A DNA stretch of 64,000 nt, taken from Sphingomonas cannabina (GTDB lineage: Bacteria > Pseudomonadota > Alphaproteobacteria > Sphingomonadales > Sphingomonadaceae). Positions 1 to 8,661 of the stretch are shown piece after piece. The DNA lies in assembly GCF_021391395.1 (NCBI RefSeq), contig NZ_CP090059.1:3581001-3645000 (forward strand), in the 5' to 3' direction. The position numbers were made by a program, and so were the translations under genes. Positions within the stretch are counted from its first letter, which is position 1. Each line of letters opens with the position of its first letter. The notes below the pieces were generated by a model. That model was not told the DNA's origin. It ran no database searches and saw only the letters and a program-made list of their open reading frames with translations.

Positions 1-441
1 GAAGGTCAGCATCGAGGCGATGTTGATGATCTTGCCCGATCCCTGCGCGATCATGTGCCGACCTGCCGCCTGGCAGAGGAAGAACACCGACTTGAGGTTG
101 GTGTCGACCACCGCGTCCCAATCCTCCTCGGTAAAGTCGACAGCGTCGGCGCGGCGGATGATGCCGGCGTTGTTGACGAGGACATCTAGCCCACCGAGCT
201 TGTCCACAGTCTCATCCACGACCCTTTGCACAGGTTCGATGGTCGAGAGGTCGGCGGAGACGATCTCGGCGCGCCGGCCGAGCGCGCGCGCCTTCTCCAC
301 GGTCTCGCTCGCCGGCGTGCGGCCGACGGCGGCGATGTCCGCCCCCGCCTCCGCCAGCGCCAGCGCGATCGCCTGGCCGATGCCGGTGTTGGCCCCGGTG
401 ACCACCGCCACCTTGCCGGAAAGATCGAAGGGACTGGTCAT
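1..441 (-). CDS. kduD: KduD-like 2-deoxy-D-gluconate 3-dehydrogenase (partial)
   Basis: N-terminal 147 codons of a short-chain dehydrogenase; the C-terminus lies beyond the window edge. The Rossmann glycine motif TGANTGIG is at residues 15-22 and the NNAG motif near residue 92; the catalytic YxxxK region is not visible. Its ATG overlaps the kduI stop (ATGA), so the two are translationally coupled. KduD proteins reduce 2,5-diketo-3-deoxygluconate to 2-keto-3-deoxygluconate, the step after KduI. SDR subfamilies are hard to separate by sequence alone, so the specific name rests on the fusion-tight position behind kduI. Confidence 0.88.
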   Translation of the reverse strand, partial: MTSPFDLSGKVAVVTGANTGIGQAIALALAEAGADIAAVGRTPASETVEKARALGRRAEIVSADLSTIEPVQRVVDETVDKLGGLDVLVNNAGIIRRADAVDFTEEDWDAVVDTNLKSVFFLCQAAGRHMIAQGSGKIINIASMLTF

Positions 442-1280
442 GCGAGCTGGCAGATGTCGAGGACGTTCATGTCGGTATAGTCCTGGTTCTCGCCGGCCAT
501 CGCCCAGATGAAGGCATAGGACTTGGTCCCGGCGCCCATGTGGATCGACCACGGCGGGGAGATCACCGCCTCCTCGTTCTGCATGACGATGTGCCGGGTC
601 GCCTCGCCCTCGCCCATGAAGTGCATCACGCGGTCGGTGTCGGTATTGTCGAGCTCGAAGTAGAAATAGATCTCGCTGCGGCGCTCATGGATGTGCGGCG
701 GCATGGTGTTCCACACGCTGCCGGGCTTGAGCACGGTCAGCCCCATCACCAGCTGCGCGCTGTCGCACACGCCCGGGATGACGAGCTGGAAGATGGTGCG
801 CTCGTTCGATTCCTCCAGGCTGCCGCGCTCCAGCGCGTTGGCGTCGGCGATCGAGAGCTTGCGCGTCTGGAACGCCTTATGCGCCGGGCAGGAGGCCAGG
901 TAGAAGCGCGCGCCCTCGCCCGAAAACTGCACGTCCTTCGCCCCCATGGTGACGTAGAGGCAATCCTTGTTGCCGAGCGTGAACGCCTCGCCGTCGACGG
1001 TGACGGTGCCGTCCACCTTGCCGACGTTGACGATCGCCAGCTCGCGCCGCTCGAGGAACGGATGGCCCGCAGCCGACGGCGGCTCGGTCTGGTCGGGCAG
1101 CTTGACCGGGCTCGCCCCCACCGCGACGCCGCCGATCACGAAGCGGTCGGCGTGGGTGTAGTTCAGCACGCACTCGCCGGCGCGGAACAGGTCCTGGATC
1201 AGGTAACGGTCGCGCAGCTCCTCGTTGCTGACGCACTCCATCATGTCGGGATGCGTGGCGTAATAGGTCCGGTCGAACAT
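438..1280 (-). CDS. kduI: 5-dehydro-4-deoxy-D-glucuronate isomerase KduI
   Basis: A 280-aa cytosolic cupin-fold isomerase converting 5-keto-4-deoxyuronate (from unsaturated uronates released by pectin or other uronate-polymer lyases) to 2,5-diketo-3-deoxygluconate. Full family length. The metal ligands are all present: H196 and H198 in [11 protein letters not shown]203, and H247 in SIHMGAG, nearly the same positions as in E. coli KduI. It lies 21 bp downstream of uxaC and overlaps kduD by 4 nt, so the three form one operon on the minus strand. Confidence 0.97.
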   Translation of the reverse strand: MFDRTYYATHPDMMECVSNEELRDRYLIQDLFRAGECVLNYTHADRFVIGGVAVGASPVKLPDQTEPPSAAGHPFLERRELAIVNVGKVDGTVTVDGEAFTLGNKDCLYVTMGAKDVQFSGEGARFYLASCPAHKAFQTRKLSIADANALERGSLEESNERTIFQLVIPGVCDSAQLVMGLTVLKPGSVWNTMPPHIHERRSEIYFYFELDNTDTDRVMHFMGEGEATRHIVMQNEEAVISPPWSIHMGAGTKSYAFIWAMAGENQDYTDMNVLDICQLA

Positions 1281-1301
1281 GAACGAGGCTCCGTCTTCGG
1301 G

Positions 1302-2744
1302 TCAGGCCGCCTGGGCGGCGAAATGGGGGTCGTCGATCTTGTAGGCGCGGCGCACCAGGCCGCTGGTCAGCTCCTCGGCCAGCTCGGCCGCTTCCCAGTC
1401 GGCCAGGCGACCCTCGGCCACCAACCGCGCCAGGAACGCGCAGTCAACCCGCCGCGCGACGTCATGCCGCGCCGGGATCGACAGGAAGGCGCGGGTGTCG
1501 TCGTTGAAGCCGACGGTGTTGTAGAAGCCGGCGGTCTCGGTGGTCATCTCGCGGAAGCGGCGCATCCCCTCCGGACTGTCGTGGAACCACCAAGCGGGCC
1601 CCAGCTTCAGGCACGGGTAATGGCCGGCGAGCGGCGCCAGCTCGCGCGCGTAGGTGCTCTCGTCGAGCGTGAACAGGATCACCGACAGCCGGCTCTCGTT
1701 GCCGAAGCGGTCGAGCAGCGGCTTCAGCGCGTGGACATAGTCGGTGCGCGTCGGGATGTCGGCGCCCTTGTCGCGGCCGTGGCTGGCGAACAGGCCGGCA
1801 TTGTGATTGCGACAGGAACCGGGGTGGATCTGCATCACCATGCCGTCCTCGACCGACATCGCCGCCATCTCGGTCAGCATCTGCGCGCGGAACAGCTCGG
1901 CGTCGGCCGGAGTCCAGTCGCCGCCGACGATGCGGCGGAACAGCGCCTCCGCCTCCTGCGGCGACAGGTTGGCGGTGGCGGCGGTGGGATGGCCGTGATC
2001 GGTCGCGGTGGCGCCCGCCGCGCGGAAATCGGCGCGACGCTTGCGGTGCGCGGCGAGATAGCCGCTCCAGCCGTAGACGTCCTCGCCGGTCAGCTCGGCG
2101 AAGCGCGCCATCGCGGGCTTGAATGCCTCATGCTCGACGTCGATCACGCCGTCGGGGCGATAGGTGGTGACGACGCGCCCTCCCCAGCCCGAGCGGCGGA
2201 TCGCATGATGATGGCCGAGGTCGTCTTGCGCGCCTTCGGTGGTGGCGAGGAAATCGATGCGGAACCGATCGAACAGCGCCCGCGGGCGGAACGCCTCGGT
2301 CGCCAAGGCCGAGCCGATGGCGTCGTAATAATGGTCGGCCGTCGCCGCCTCCAGCGCGACGTCGATCCCGAACACCTCGGCGAAGACGTGGTCGAGCCAC
2401 AGCCGCGACGGCGTACCGCGGAACAGGTGGTAGTTGGCCGCGAACAGCCGCCACGCCGCGCGCGGATCGGTCGCCGGCGTCCCGTTGCGGTCGGGCACGC
2501 CGAGCGCATCCAGCGCGATGCCCTGGCTGTAGAGCATCCGGTAGAGATAATGGTCGGGCGCGAGCAGCAGCGTGGTCGCGTCGGTCCACGCCGTATCCTC
2601 GGCGAACCAGCGCGGATCGGTATGGCCGTGCGGACTCACGATCGGCAGCTCGGCGATGCCGGCGTATAGGCTGCGGGCAATCGCGCGTGTCGCCGCGTCC
2701 GCCGGAAACAGCCGATCGGGGTCGAGCTCCAGTCGCCGTGCCAT
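1302..2744 (-). CDS. uxaC: Glucuronate isomerase UxaC
   Basis: About 480 aa, family length. It isomerises D-glucuronate to D-fructuronate (and galacturonate to tagaturonate), the entry of the hexuronate pathway. The N-terminal PHGHTDPRWFAED segment carries the metal-binding HxH of this amidohydrolase-fold family. Two starts are possible: GTG at 2747 or ATG at 2744, both behind GAGGAG on the minus strand; I use ATG, and the choice adds one residue at most. First gene of the uxaC-kduI-kduD operon; a LacI-type operator candidate lies 44 bp upstream at 2788-2802. Confidence 0.96.
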   Translation of the reverse strand: MARRLELDPDRLFPADAATRAIARSLYAGIAELPIVSPHGHTDPRWFAEDTAWTDATTLLLAPDHYLYRMLYSQGIALDALGVPDRNGTPATDPRAAWRLFAANYHLFRGTPSRLWLDHVFAEVFGIDVALEAATADHYYDAIGSALATEAFRPRALFDRFRIDFLATTEGAQDDLGHHHAIRRSGWGGRVVTTYRPDGVIDVEHEAFKPAMARFAELTGEDVYGWSGYLAAHRKRRADFRAAGATATDHGHPTAATANLSPQEAEALFRRIVGGDWTPADAELFRAQMLTEMAAMSVEDGMVMQIHPGSCRNHNAGLFASHGRDKGADIPTRTDYVHALKPLLDRFGNESRLSVILFTLDESTYARELAPLAGHYPCLKLGPAWWFHDSPEGMRRFREMTTETAGFYNTVGFNDDTRAFLSIPARHDVARRVDCAFLARLVAEGRLADWEAAELAEELTSGLVRRAYKIDDPHFAAQAA

Positions 2745-2787
2745 CACATCGTCTCCTCACGCTTTCTCAGGAGCGCCGCGGGCGCCC

Positions 2788-2802
2788 TGGTAACCGGTGT
2801 CA
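2788..2802 (-). promoter_or_regulatory. Candidate LacI-family operator upstream of uxaC
   Basis: Read on the minus strand the site is TGACACCGGTTACCA, an imperfect palindrome around ACCGGT. The same 15-mer with one change (TGACACCGGTTTCCA) lies upstream of the hydratase/transporter operon at 5454-5468. A LacI-family regulator gene sits between the two operons. Sharing of the motif is seen directly; binding by that regulator is inference. Confidence 0.6.
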
Positions 2803-2825
2803 GGTTGCGGTGCAACTACTGGGGC

Positions 2826-3067
2826 GGATCGATATTCAGCTTTTGCCCTCTCCCCTTGATAGGGGAGAGGGATACCGCAGCTTGGCGCGCTTGCGCGCCT
2901 AGCGGAGGTTGGGAGAGGGGTAGAGCGAGGCGAAGCCTCGCGCGCCTGCTACGCAGGCCCCCACCCCTCTCCCAGCTCCGACTAAGCGTCTGCTCCGCAG
3001 CCGCTAAGTCTGCGCAACCCTCTCCCCTCCTGAAGGAGGGGAGAGGGCGAAGGCTGAATATCGATCC
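2826..3067. repeat. 242-bp imperfect inverted-repeat element (MITE-like)
   Basis: The ends are a perfect 15-nt inverted repeat, GGATCGATATTCAGC at 2826-2840 and its complement at 3053-3067. Inside them the inverted symmetry continues imperfectly through CCCTCTCCCC blocks, each of which can also fold locally (for example 2846-2871 and 3030-3048). No reading frame in it looks like a protein. It fills most of the 363 bp between uxaC and the LacI gene. It resembles the non-coding intergenic repeats that are common in sphingomonad genomes. Confidence 0.75.
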
Positions 3068-3112
3068 GTCCCGGGTCACGGTGCAACCGCTCCCGCCGCC
3101 TCATCCGCCCTT

Positions 3113-4144
3113 TCAATCGCGCGGCGGCGCGACCGATGCGCGGCGGATGAGCGTCGACAGGAACATCGACGGCTCCTGCACGACATTCTCGTCGTTGTCG
3201 ACCGGGTCCGCGATCAGCTTGAGCGCGGCCGACCGCGCCATCGAGGCGATCGGCCAGCGCACCGTCGTCAGCGGCGGCCAGATATGCGCGGCGATCGGCG
3301 TATCGTCGAATCCGATCACCGACAGATCGCGCGGCACGTCGAGCCCGCGCTGGCGCGCGACATGGACCACGCCCGCCGCCATCTCGTCGTTCGAGGAGAA
3401 GATCGCGGTCGGCCGCGGCATCAGGTCGAGCAGCCGCTCGGCCGCGACCATGCCCGATTCGAAGGTGTAGTTGCCGTCCGCGACCATGCTGCGCGGGAGC
3501 GCGATCCCGGCGGCGGACAGCGCCTCCTCGAACCCCGTCCGCCGCTCGCGCGCCGAGCGGAAACCGTGCGGGCCGCTCACCAGCCCGATGCGGCGATGAC
3601 CCTGCGCGATCAGATAGTCGGTCGCGGCGCGCACCGCCTCGCGATCGTTGGAAGCGACCATATGCTCGTCGCTGTCGAGCATCGCCGACCCCATGCGCAC
3701 GTAGCGGCAACCGATCGCGTCGCACAGCTCGGCGACGGTATCGTTCTCGCTGACCGGCGGCATCAGCAGCACGCCGAACAGCCGCTGCCGCTCGAGGAAA
3801 TGGCGCAGGTCGTCCAGCATCGTCGCCGAACCGCGGTTGAGCGGGCGCACCACCATCTCGAACTCGGTGCCGTGCAGCGCCTCCAGCATGCCCTGCTGCA
3901 CGTTCATCACGGTCTGGGCATTGGGGTTGTCGTGGACGAGGCCGATCAGAAAATTGCGCCGGAGCGCCAGCGCGCGCGCCTGAGGATTGGGGATGTAGCC
4001 GAGATCGCTGATCACCTCCTCGACCTTCCGGCGCGTCTCGTCGTTGAGTAGCGGCGAGCGGTTGATCACCCGGCTGACCGTCTTCTTGGAGACCCCCGCC
4101 ACGCGGGCGACATCGTTGATCGTAGGTTGCGCGGACTTCTTCAT
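3113..4144 (-). CDS. LacI-family transcriptional regulator (uronate locus)
   Basis: 343 aa from the ATG at 4144 (a TTG at 4150 would add two residues). The N-terminal HTH reads TINDVARVAGVSKKTVSRVIN with the hinge near residues 45-60; the rest is a periplasmic-binding-protein-like effector domain. It lies between uxaC-kduI-kduD and the hydratase-exuT operon, both of which carry TGACACCGGTTWCCA upstream, so it is the natural candidate for their repressor, sensing a uronate or a KDG-type intermediate. The effector is not known from the sequence. Confidence 0.93.
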   Translation of the reverse strand: MKKSAQPTINDVARVAGVSKKTVSRVINRSPLLNDETRRKVEEVISDLGYIPNPQARALALRRNFLIGLVHDNPNAQTVMNVQQGMLEALHGTEFEMVVRPLNRGSATMLDDLRHFLERQRLFGVLLMPPVSENDTVAELCDAIGCRYVRMGSAMLDSDEHMVASNDREAVRAATDYLIAQGHRRIGLVSGPHGFRSARERRTGFEEALSAAGIALPRSMVADGNYTFESGMVAAERLLDLMPRPTAIFSSNDEMAAGVVHVARQRGLDVPRDLSVIGFDDTPIAAHIWPPLTTVRWPIASMARSAALKLIADPVDNDENVVQEPSMFLSTLIRRASVAPPRD

Positions 4145-4332
4145 GCGCAAGGGATACGCCGATCCTGCGCCGGTGCAACGGCGGTGGTGGCTGCCCGTCC
4201 GGGAGGGGCTTAATTAGCCGCCCTAACCCCGAAAATCCGCCGCTACCGCCGGAGGGAGGATCGGCTTCGTCGCTCGGACCCGGTATCATTCCGGCGCGAC
4301 AATGAGTTCGCGCGTTCCCAGGGGCGGGATCG

Positions 4333-5418
4333 ATGCAGGACCGGAGGCGTTATCTGGCGCTGGACGCGATGCGCGGCATCGCTGCGATCGCGGTGGTGTG
4401 GTTCCACCTCCACCGCGTGCTCGGCTACGACTGCGCCGGGCCGCTCGCGGTCGACCTGTTCTTCGTGCTGAGCGGCTTCGTCGTCGCCGCAGCCTATGAC
4501 CGGCCGCTCGCCGAGGGCATGACGGTCGGTGACTTCGCCCGGCGGCGGCTGATCCGCATGTACCCGCTGTTCCTGGCCGGTCTGTTCGTCGGCCTGGGCG
4601 TCCAGCTGCTGCTGATGGCCGCCGGGCACAGCAAGCTCAGCGGGCTGGAGACGCTTGCCTCGTTCGTGCTGGCGGCGCTCTGGATCCCGTCGCCGTTCAA
4701 CGGCAGCCTCGACTTCACCTTCCCGCTCGACGGTCCCGCCTGGTCGCTCTCGTTCGAGATCGTCGCGAACCTCCTGTTCGCGATCTTCCACCGTCACCTG
4801 AGCGACCGCCTGCTGATGCTGGTGGCGGCGATCAGTGGGGCCGTCGTGATCGCGGGGGTGCTGACGCTGGGCACGATCAACTTCGGCTGGTCGTGGCGGA
4901 CGATCGATCTCGGCTTCGCGCGGGTGATGTTCTCCTTTCCGCTCGGCGTGCTGCTCTATCGCCACCGCCATCTTGTCCCGGCGAGCCTCGGCCGTATTCC
5001 GCCGTGGCTGCTGCTGGCCGGGCTCGGCGCCGTCCTCCTGCTGCCCGAGCGGGCACCGATCGACGTGCTGTTCGTGCTCGTCGGCAGCCCTCTGCTGGTC
5101 GCCGCCGGCTTCCGCAGCGCCACGACCGGCGACGAGGCCGCGTTCCAAATCCTCGGCGACATCTCCTACCCGGTCTATGCGCTGCACGGCCCGCCGGTCT
5201 TCGTGCTCGAAGGATCGCTCAAGCTGCTCCATCTGGAGCACTGGGGTCTGCCGCTGGCGCTCGCCTATGTCGTCGGGATCGTCCTCGTCGCGCACCGGGC
5301 CGCGATCGGCGATGCGCGAGTGCGGGCGGCGCTCACCCGATATCTCTCCGCCGGACGACGCACGCCGCCGAGTGCGCCCGTCCTCGTTCCCTCGACCGAA
5401 CGCGAGCCGGCCGCATAG
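4333..5418 (+). CDS. Acyltransferase 3 family membrane protein (OafA/YrhL-like)
   Basis: 361 aa, strongly hydrophobic, about ten predicted membrane segments. The N-terminus has the family pattern LDAMRGIAAIAVVWFHLHRV with the conserved Arg-Gly and His, followed by LFFVLSGFV and RRLIRMYPLF. Members transfer acyl groups to cell-surface or exported sugars. It is transcribed away from the LacI gene, and no partner here shows its substrate. The start is the ATG just ahead of the family-conserved region. Confidence 0.88.
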   Translation: MQDRRRYLALDAMRGIAAIAVVWFHLHRVLGYDCAGPLAVDLFFVLSGFVVAAAYDRPLAEGMTVGDFARRRLIRMYPLFLAGLFVGLGVQLLLMAAGHSKLSGLETLASFVLAALWIPSPFNGSLDFTFPLDGPAWSLSFEIVANLLFAIFHRHLSDRLLMLVAAISGAVVIAGVLTLGTINFGWSWRTIDLGFARVMFSFPLGVLLYRHRHLVPASLGRIPPWLLLAGLGAVLLLPERAPIDVLFVLVGSPLLVAAGFRSATTGDEAAFQILGDISYPVYALHGPPVFVLEGSLKLLHLEHWGLPLALAYVVGIVLVAHRAAIGDARVRAALTRYLSAGRRTPPSAPVLVPSTEREPAA

Positions 5419-5453
5419 GATCCTTGTAAGGAATCATGGCCTCCGCTTGTCAT

Positions 5454-5468
5454 TGACACCGGTTTCCA
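5454..5468 (+). promoter_or_regulatory. Candidate LacI-family operator upstream of hydratase-exuT
   Basis: TGACACCGGTTTCCA, one base different from the site upstream of uxaC. It overlaps a TTGACA hexamer at 5453-5458 that could be a -35 box, a position that suits repression. A short palindrome TGTCA-T-TGACA (5449-5459) overlaps its left side. The site lies 51 bp before the GTG start. Confidence 0.6.
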
Positions 5469-5519
5469 ATAAGCCGCTGGCACAGCGCGAGAGCACGCGC
5501 CGGAAGGGGAGGCTGTTTA

Positions 5520-6314
5520 GTGAGTTCAGTCGAGGCGGCCGCAGATGCGGGCAGGATCGCACGCTCGTTCGTCGAGGCGCGTCGCGCGGCCCGGGGCCTT
5601 CCGGACTATCCGGGCACCGTCCCCACCGACCTCGCCACCGGCTATGCGATCCAGGATGCTGCGCTGGCGCTCGTCGAGGAACCGGTCGCGGGCTGGAAGG
5701 TCGGGCGCGTCAATCCGCCGCTCGGCGGAATCGATCGACTGGCCGGCCCGATCTTCGCCGACGCGGTATTCGAAGCGACCGCCAAGCCGATCGCGATGCC
5801 GGTGTTCGCCGACGGATTCGCCGCCGCGGAGGCCGAGTTCCTGCTGCGGATCGGCGCGGACTTCGATCCGGCCAAGCGCCGCTACACGATGGCGGAAGCG
5901 GCGGCGGCGATCGACGCCGTGCACGCGGGCATCGAGATCGCGAGCTCGCCCTTCCCCGGCATCAACGCGCTCGGCGCGCCAGTGACCGTCTCCGATTTCG
6001 GCAACAACAACGGGCTGGTGATCGGCCCCGAGATCGCGGGCGGCGGCGCGGTCCCCTTCGACGACTGGCTGGTCGAGCTGCTCATCAACGGCGAGCCGAT
6101 CGGCCGCGACACCACCGCGAACATGCTCGACGGCCCGATCGGCGCCGCGCGCTTCCTGTTCGAGGCGCTGGCGGAGCGCGGCATCGCGCTCAGGCCCGGC
6201 CAGTGGATTTCGTCGGGCGCCGTCACCGGCGTCCATCCCGTCGAGGTCGGCGATCGCGTCGTCGCACGCTTCAACTCGACACTGACGGTCGAATGCACGA
6301 TCAAGCCCGCATAA
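5520..6314 (+). CDS. 2-keto-4-pentenoate hydratase / fumarylacetoacetase-fold family protein
   Basis: 264 aa with a GTG start preceded by AGGGGAGG at 7 nt. Sequence resembles MhpD/2-oxopent-4-enoate hydratases and 2-oxo-3-hexenedioate decarboxylases, with a PxxEAEFLLRIG-like metal-site region near residues 105-115 and a C-terminal ISSGAVTGVHPVEVGD segment. It sits 21 bp before an ExuT-like transporter and behind the shared LacI-type motif, so here it probably acts on a 2-keto acid in sugar-acid catabolism rather than on an aromatic cleavage product. That role is inference. Confidence 0.85.
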   Translation: MSSVEAAADAGRIARSFVEARRAARGLPDYPGTVPTDLATGYAIQDAALALVEEPVAGWKVGRVNPPLGGIDRLAGPIFADAVFEATAKPIAMPVFADGFAAAEAEFLLRIGADFDPAKRRYTMAEAAAAIDAVHAGIEIASSPFPGINALGAPVTVSDFGNNNGLVIGPEIAGGGAVPFDDWLVELLINGEPIGRDTTANMLDGPIGAARFLFEALAERGIALRPGQWISSGAVTGVHPVEVGDRVVARFNSTLTVECTIKPA

Positions 6315-6335
6315 CGACGGGCATGGGAGAGACGG

Positions 6336-7634
6336 ATGACTGACCAGCCGGCAGAGGTGATCGAGGCGGCGTCGCGGGTCGGCCGCTATCGCTGGGTGAT
6401 CTGCGGACTGTTGTTCGCGGCGACGGCGATCAACTATGTCGACCGGCAGATGATCGGCGTGCTCAAGCCGACCATCTCGGCCGAGCTCGGCTGGTCGGAA
6501 ACGAGCTATGCCGGCATCGTCGTCTGGTTCCAGCTCGCCTATGCCGTCGGCTATCTGGCGTTCGGCAAGGTCATGGACGTGGTGGGCGCGCGCTTCGGCT
6601 ATGCCATCGCCTTCGTCATCTGGACGGCCGCCCACATGCTGCACGGCGCGGCGCGCACGGCGCTCGAATTCTCGCTGGTGCGCGCCCTGCTCGGCGTCGG
6701 CGAATCGGGCAACTTCCCCGCGGGCATCAAGGCGGTCAGCGAATGGTTCCCGGCGCGCGAGCGGGCGTTCGCGACCGGCATCTTCAACGCCGGAGCGAAC
6801 GTCGGCGCGATCCTGACGCCGATCGTCGTTCCCTATATCGTCGTCACGCTGGCGCTCGGCTGGCGCGCGGCGTTCGTCATCACCGGCGCGTTCAGCCTGA
6901 TCTGGCTGGTGGCCTGGATCTGGATCTACCGCCGTCCGCGCGAGCATCCGCGGGTCTCCCCGGCCGAGCTCGCCTATATCGACAGCGATCCCGCCGACGT
7001 GGGCGAGCCGATCGCCTGGGGCCGCCTGCTCGGCTATCGCGAGACCTGGGCGTTCGCGATCGGCAAGTTCCTGACCGATCCGATCTGGTGGCTCTACCTG
7101 TTCTGGCTGCCCGACTTCCTCTCCAAACGCTACCAGCTCGATCTCGTCAGCTTCGGGCCGCCGCTGATCGCGATCTACCTGATCTCCGATTTCGGCAGCG
7201 TCGTAGGCGGCTGGTGCTCGTCGCGGATGATGCGCGCGGGGTTCAGCGCCAACCGCGCGCGCAAGCTGACGATGCTCGGCTGCGCGCTGCTGGTGACGCC
7301 GGTGTTCTTCGCGCAGTACGTCGGCAATCTGTGGCTGTCGGTCGCGATCATCGGCCTCGCCACCGCGGCGCACCAGGCGTTCTCGGCCAACATCTACACG
7401 CTGCCGTCGGACATGTTCCCGCGCCGGGCGGTGGGATCGGTGGTCGGCATCGGCGGCACCGCGGGGGCGATCGGCGGGGCGCTGATGTCGCTCTACACCG
7501 GCAAGGTGCTGGAGCTCACCGGCAGCTATACGCTGATCTTCGCGGTCGCGGGCAGCGTCTATCTGCTGGCGATGCTGATCATCCACCTGCTCGTCCCGAA
7601 CGTCCGCCGCGTCGATCTGGTCGCGGCCAGGTAA
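6336..7634 (+). CDS. MFS hexuronate transporter, ExuT-like
   Basis: 432 aa with 12 membrane segments, in the anion:cation symporter branch of the major facilitator family. Family signatures include AINYVDRQMIGVLKP in the first segment, GESGNFPAGIKAVSEWFP in the middle and the WWLYLFWLPDFL block of the second half. Family members import hexuronates such as glucuronate and galacturonate. Cotranscribed with the hydratase, near uxaC-kduI. Convergent with the next LacI gene, 7 bp apart. Confidence 0.9.
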   Translation: MTDQPAEVIEAASRVGRYRWVICGLLFAATAINYVDRQMIGVLKPTISAELGWSETSYAGIVVWFQLAYAVGYLAFGKVMDVVGARFGYAIAFVIWTAAHMLHGAARTALEFSLVRALLGVGESGNFPAGIKAVSEWFPARERAFATGIFNAGANVGAILTPIVVPYIVVTLALGWRAAFVITGAFSLIWLVAWIWIYRRPREHPRVSPAELAYIDSDPADVGEPIAWGRLLGYRETWAFAIGKFLTDPIWWLYLFWLPDFLSKRYQLDLVSFGPPLIAIYLISDFGSVVGGWCSSRMMRAGFSANRARKLTMLGCALLVTPVFFAQYVGNLWLSVAIIGLATAAHQAFSANIYTLPSDMFPRRAVGSVVGIGGTAGAIGGALMSLYTGKVLELTGSYTLIFAVAGSVYLLAMLIIHLLVPNVRRVDLVAAR

Positions 7635-7641
7635 GGTCCGG

Positions 7642-8661
7642 CTATCGGGCAGGCGGCGCCAGGCTATCGCGGCGGACGAGCGAATAGGGCAGCTCGACGC
7701 TGGCGGTCTCGGCGCTCCGCCGCCCGTTCGGCGGCCCGACCAGCAGGTCGACCGCCGCCGCGGCCATCTCCGGATTGGGCTGACGGATGGTGGTGAGCTG
7801 CGGCCAGGCCATGCGCGCGATCAGGGTGTCGTCGAAGCCGACCACTGACAGCGCCTGCGGCACCTCGATACGGTGCCGCATCGCCGATACGAGCACGCCA
7901 AGCGCCATTTCGTCGTTCGACGAGAAGATCGCGGTCGGCAGAGTCGTGGTTTCCAGAATCTTCTCGGCAGCCTCGACCCCGGAGCGGAAGGTGAAGTCGC
8001 CGTCGACGACCCACTCCGGCCGCACCGTCAGGCCTGCGGCCTGGACAGCATCCGAGAAGCCCAGCCAGCGCTCGGTCGCGGCGCTGTGGGTCGGATTGCC
8101 CCTGATGAAGGCGATGTCGCGATGACCGAGCTTGATCAGCTCGTTCGCGAGATCGCGTGCGGCGGCGCGGTCGTTCATCCGCACCAACGGCGTCCGTTCG
8201 GGCGTATCGCGCGGAGCAATCCGCACGACCGGCACCTCATGGGCCGCGAGCATGTCGAGCAGATCGGGCCAGTCGCATAGCGGCGGCGCCAGGATCGCCC
8301 CTTGCAGCCGCAGCGTGTTCAGGATCGCCGGCAGTTCCTTCAGCCACTCCCGCTGCCCGAGCTCGACCGTCTCGATGACGAGATGATAGCCGAGCGCGCG
8401 GCACCGCTCGACCGCACCGCGCTGGATGTCCGCGGCATAGCCCGACGCCACTTCCTCGATGAACAGCCCGAGCAGGAAGGAGCGCGAGCTCGACAGGCCC
8501 CGTGCGAAGGCGTTGGGACGATAGTCGAGCTCCTTGACCACCTTCATCACCGCCTCGCGCACCTCGGCGCGGACGTGCGGCTCGCCGTTGATGACGCGCG
8601 ACACGGTCTTGGCCGATACGCCCGCACGGGCGGCGACATCCTTGATGGTGATGACGGTCAT
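7642..8661 (-). CDS. LacI-family transcriptional regulator (GH3/TonB locus)
   Basis: 339 aa from the ATG at 8661; the frame stays open further upstream but the HTH (ITIKDVAARAGVSAKTVSRVIN) begins two residues after this ATG, fixing the start. A C-terminal sugar-binding domain ends in the family pattern SVVGFDDT...LTTIRQP. The start codon overlaps the transporter stop (ATGA), making it the third gene of the GH3-transporter-lacI operon, so it would be autoregulated if it binds the palindromes in the GH3/TonB-receptor promoter region. Confidence 0.94.
   Translation of the reverse strand: MTVITIKDVAARAGVSAKTVSRVINGEPHVRAEVREAVMKVVKELDYRPNAFARGLSSSRSFLLGLFIEEVASGYAADIQRGAVERCRALGYHLVIETVELGQREWLKELPAILNTLRLQGAILAPPLCDWPDLLDMLAAHEVPVVRIAPRDTPERTPLVRMNDRAAARDLANELIKLGHRDIAFIRGNPTHSAATERWLGFSDAVQAAGLTVRPEWVVDGDFTFRSGVEAAEKILETTTLPTAIFSSNDEMALGVLVSAMRHRIEVPQALSVVGFDDTLIARMAWPQLTTIRQPNPEMAAAAVDLLVGPPNGRRSAETASVELPYSLVRRDSLAPPAR

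Noticed and set aside
540..2669. Long plus-strand open frame (709 codons) opposite kduI and uxaC
   Set aside because: High-GC shadow of the real genes: Arg/Gly/Ala/Val-rich, no family pattern, and the opposite strand encodes intact enzymes.
5526..7586. Long minus-strand open frame opposite the hydratase and transporter
   Set aside because: Shadow frame, Arg/Asp-rich with no recognisable motif; both plus-strand genes are intact.
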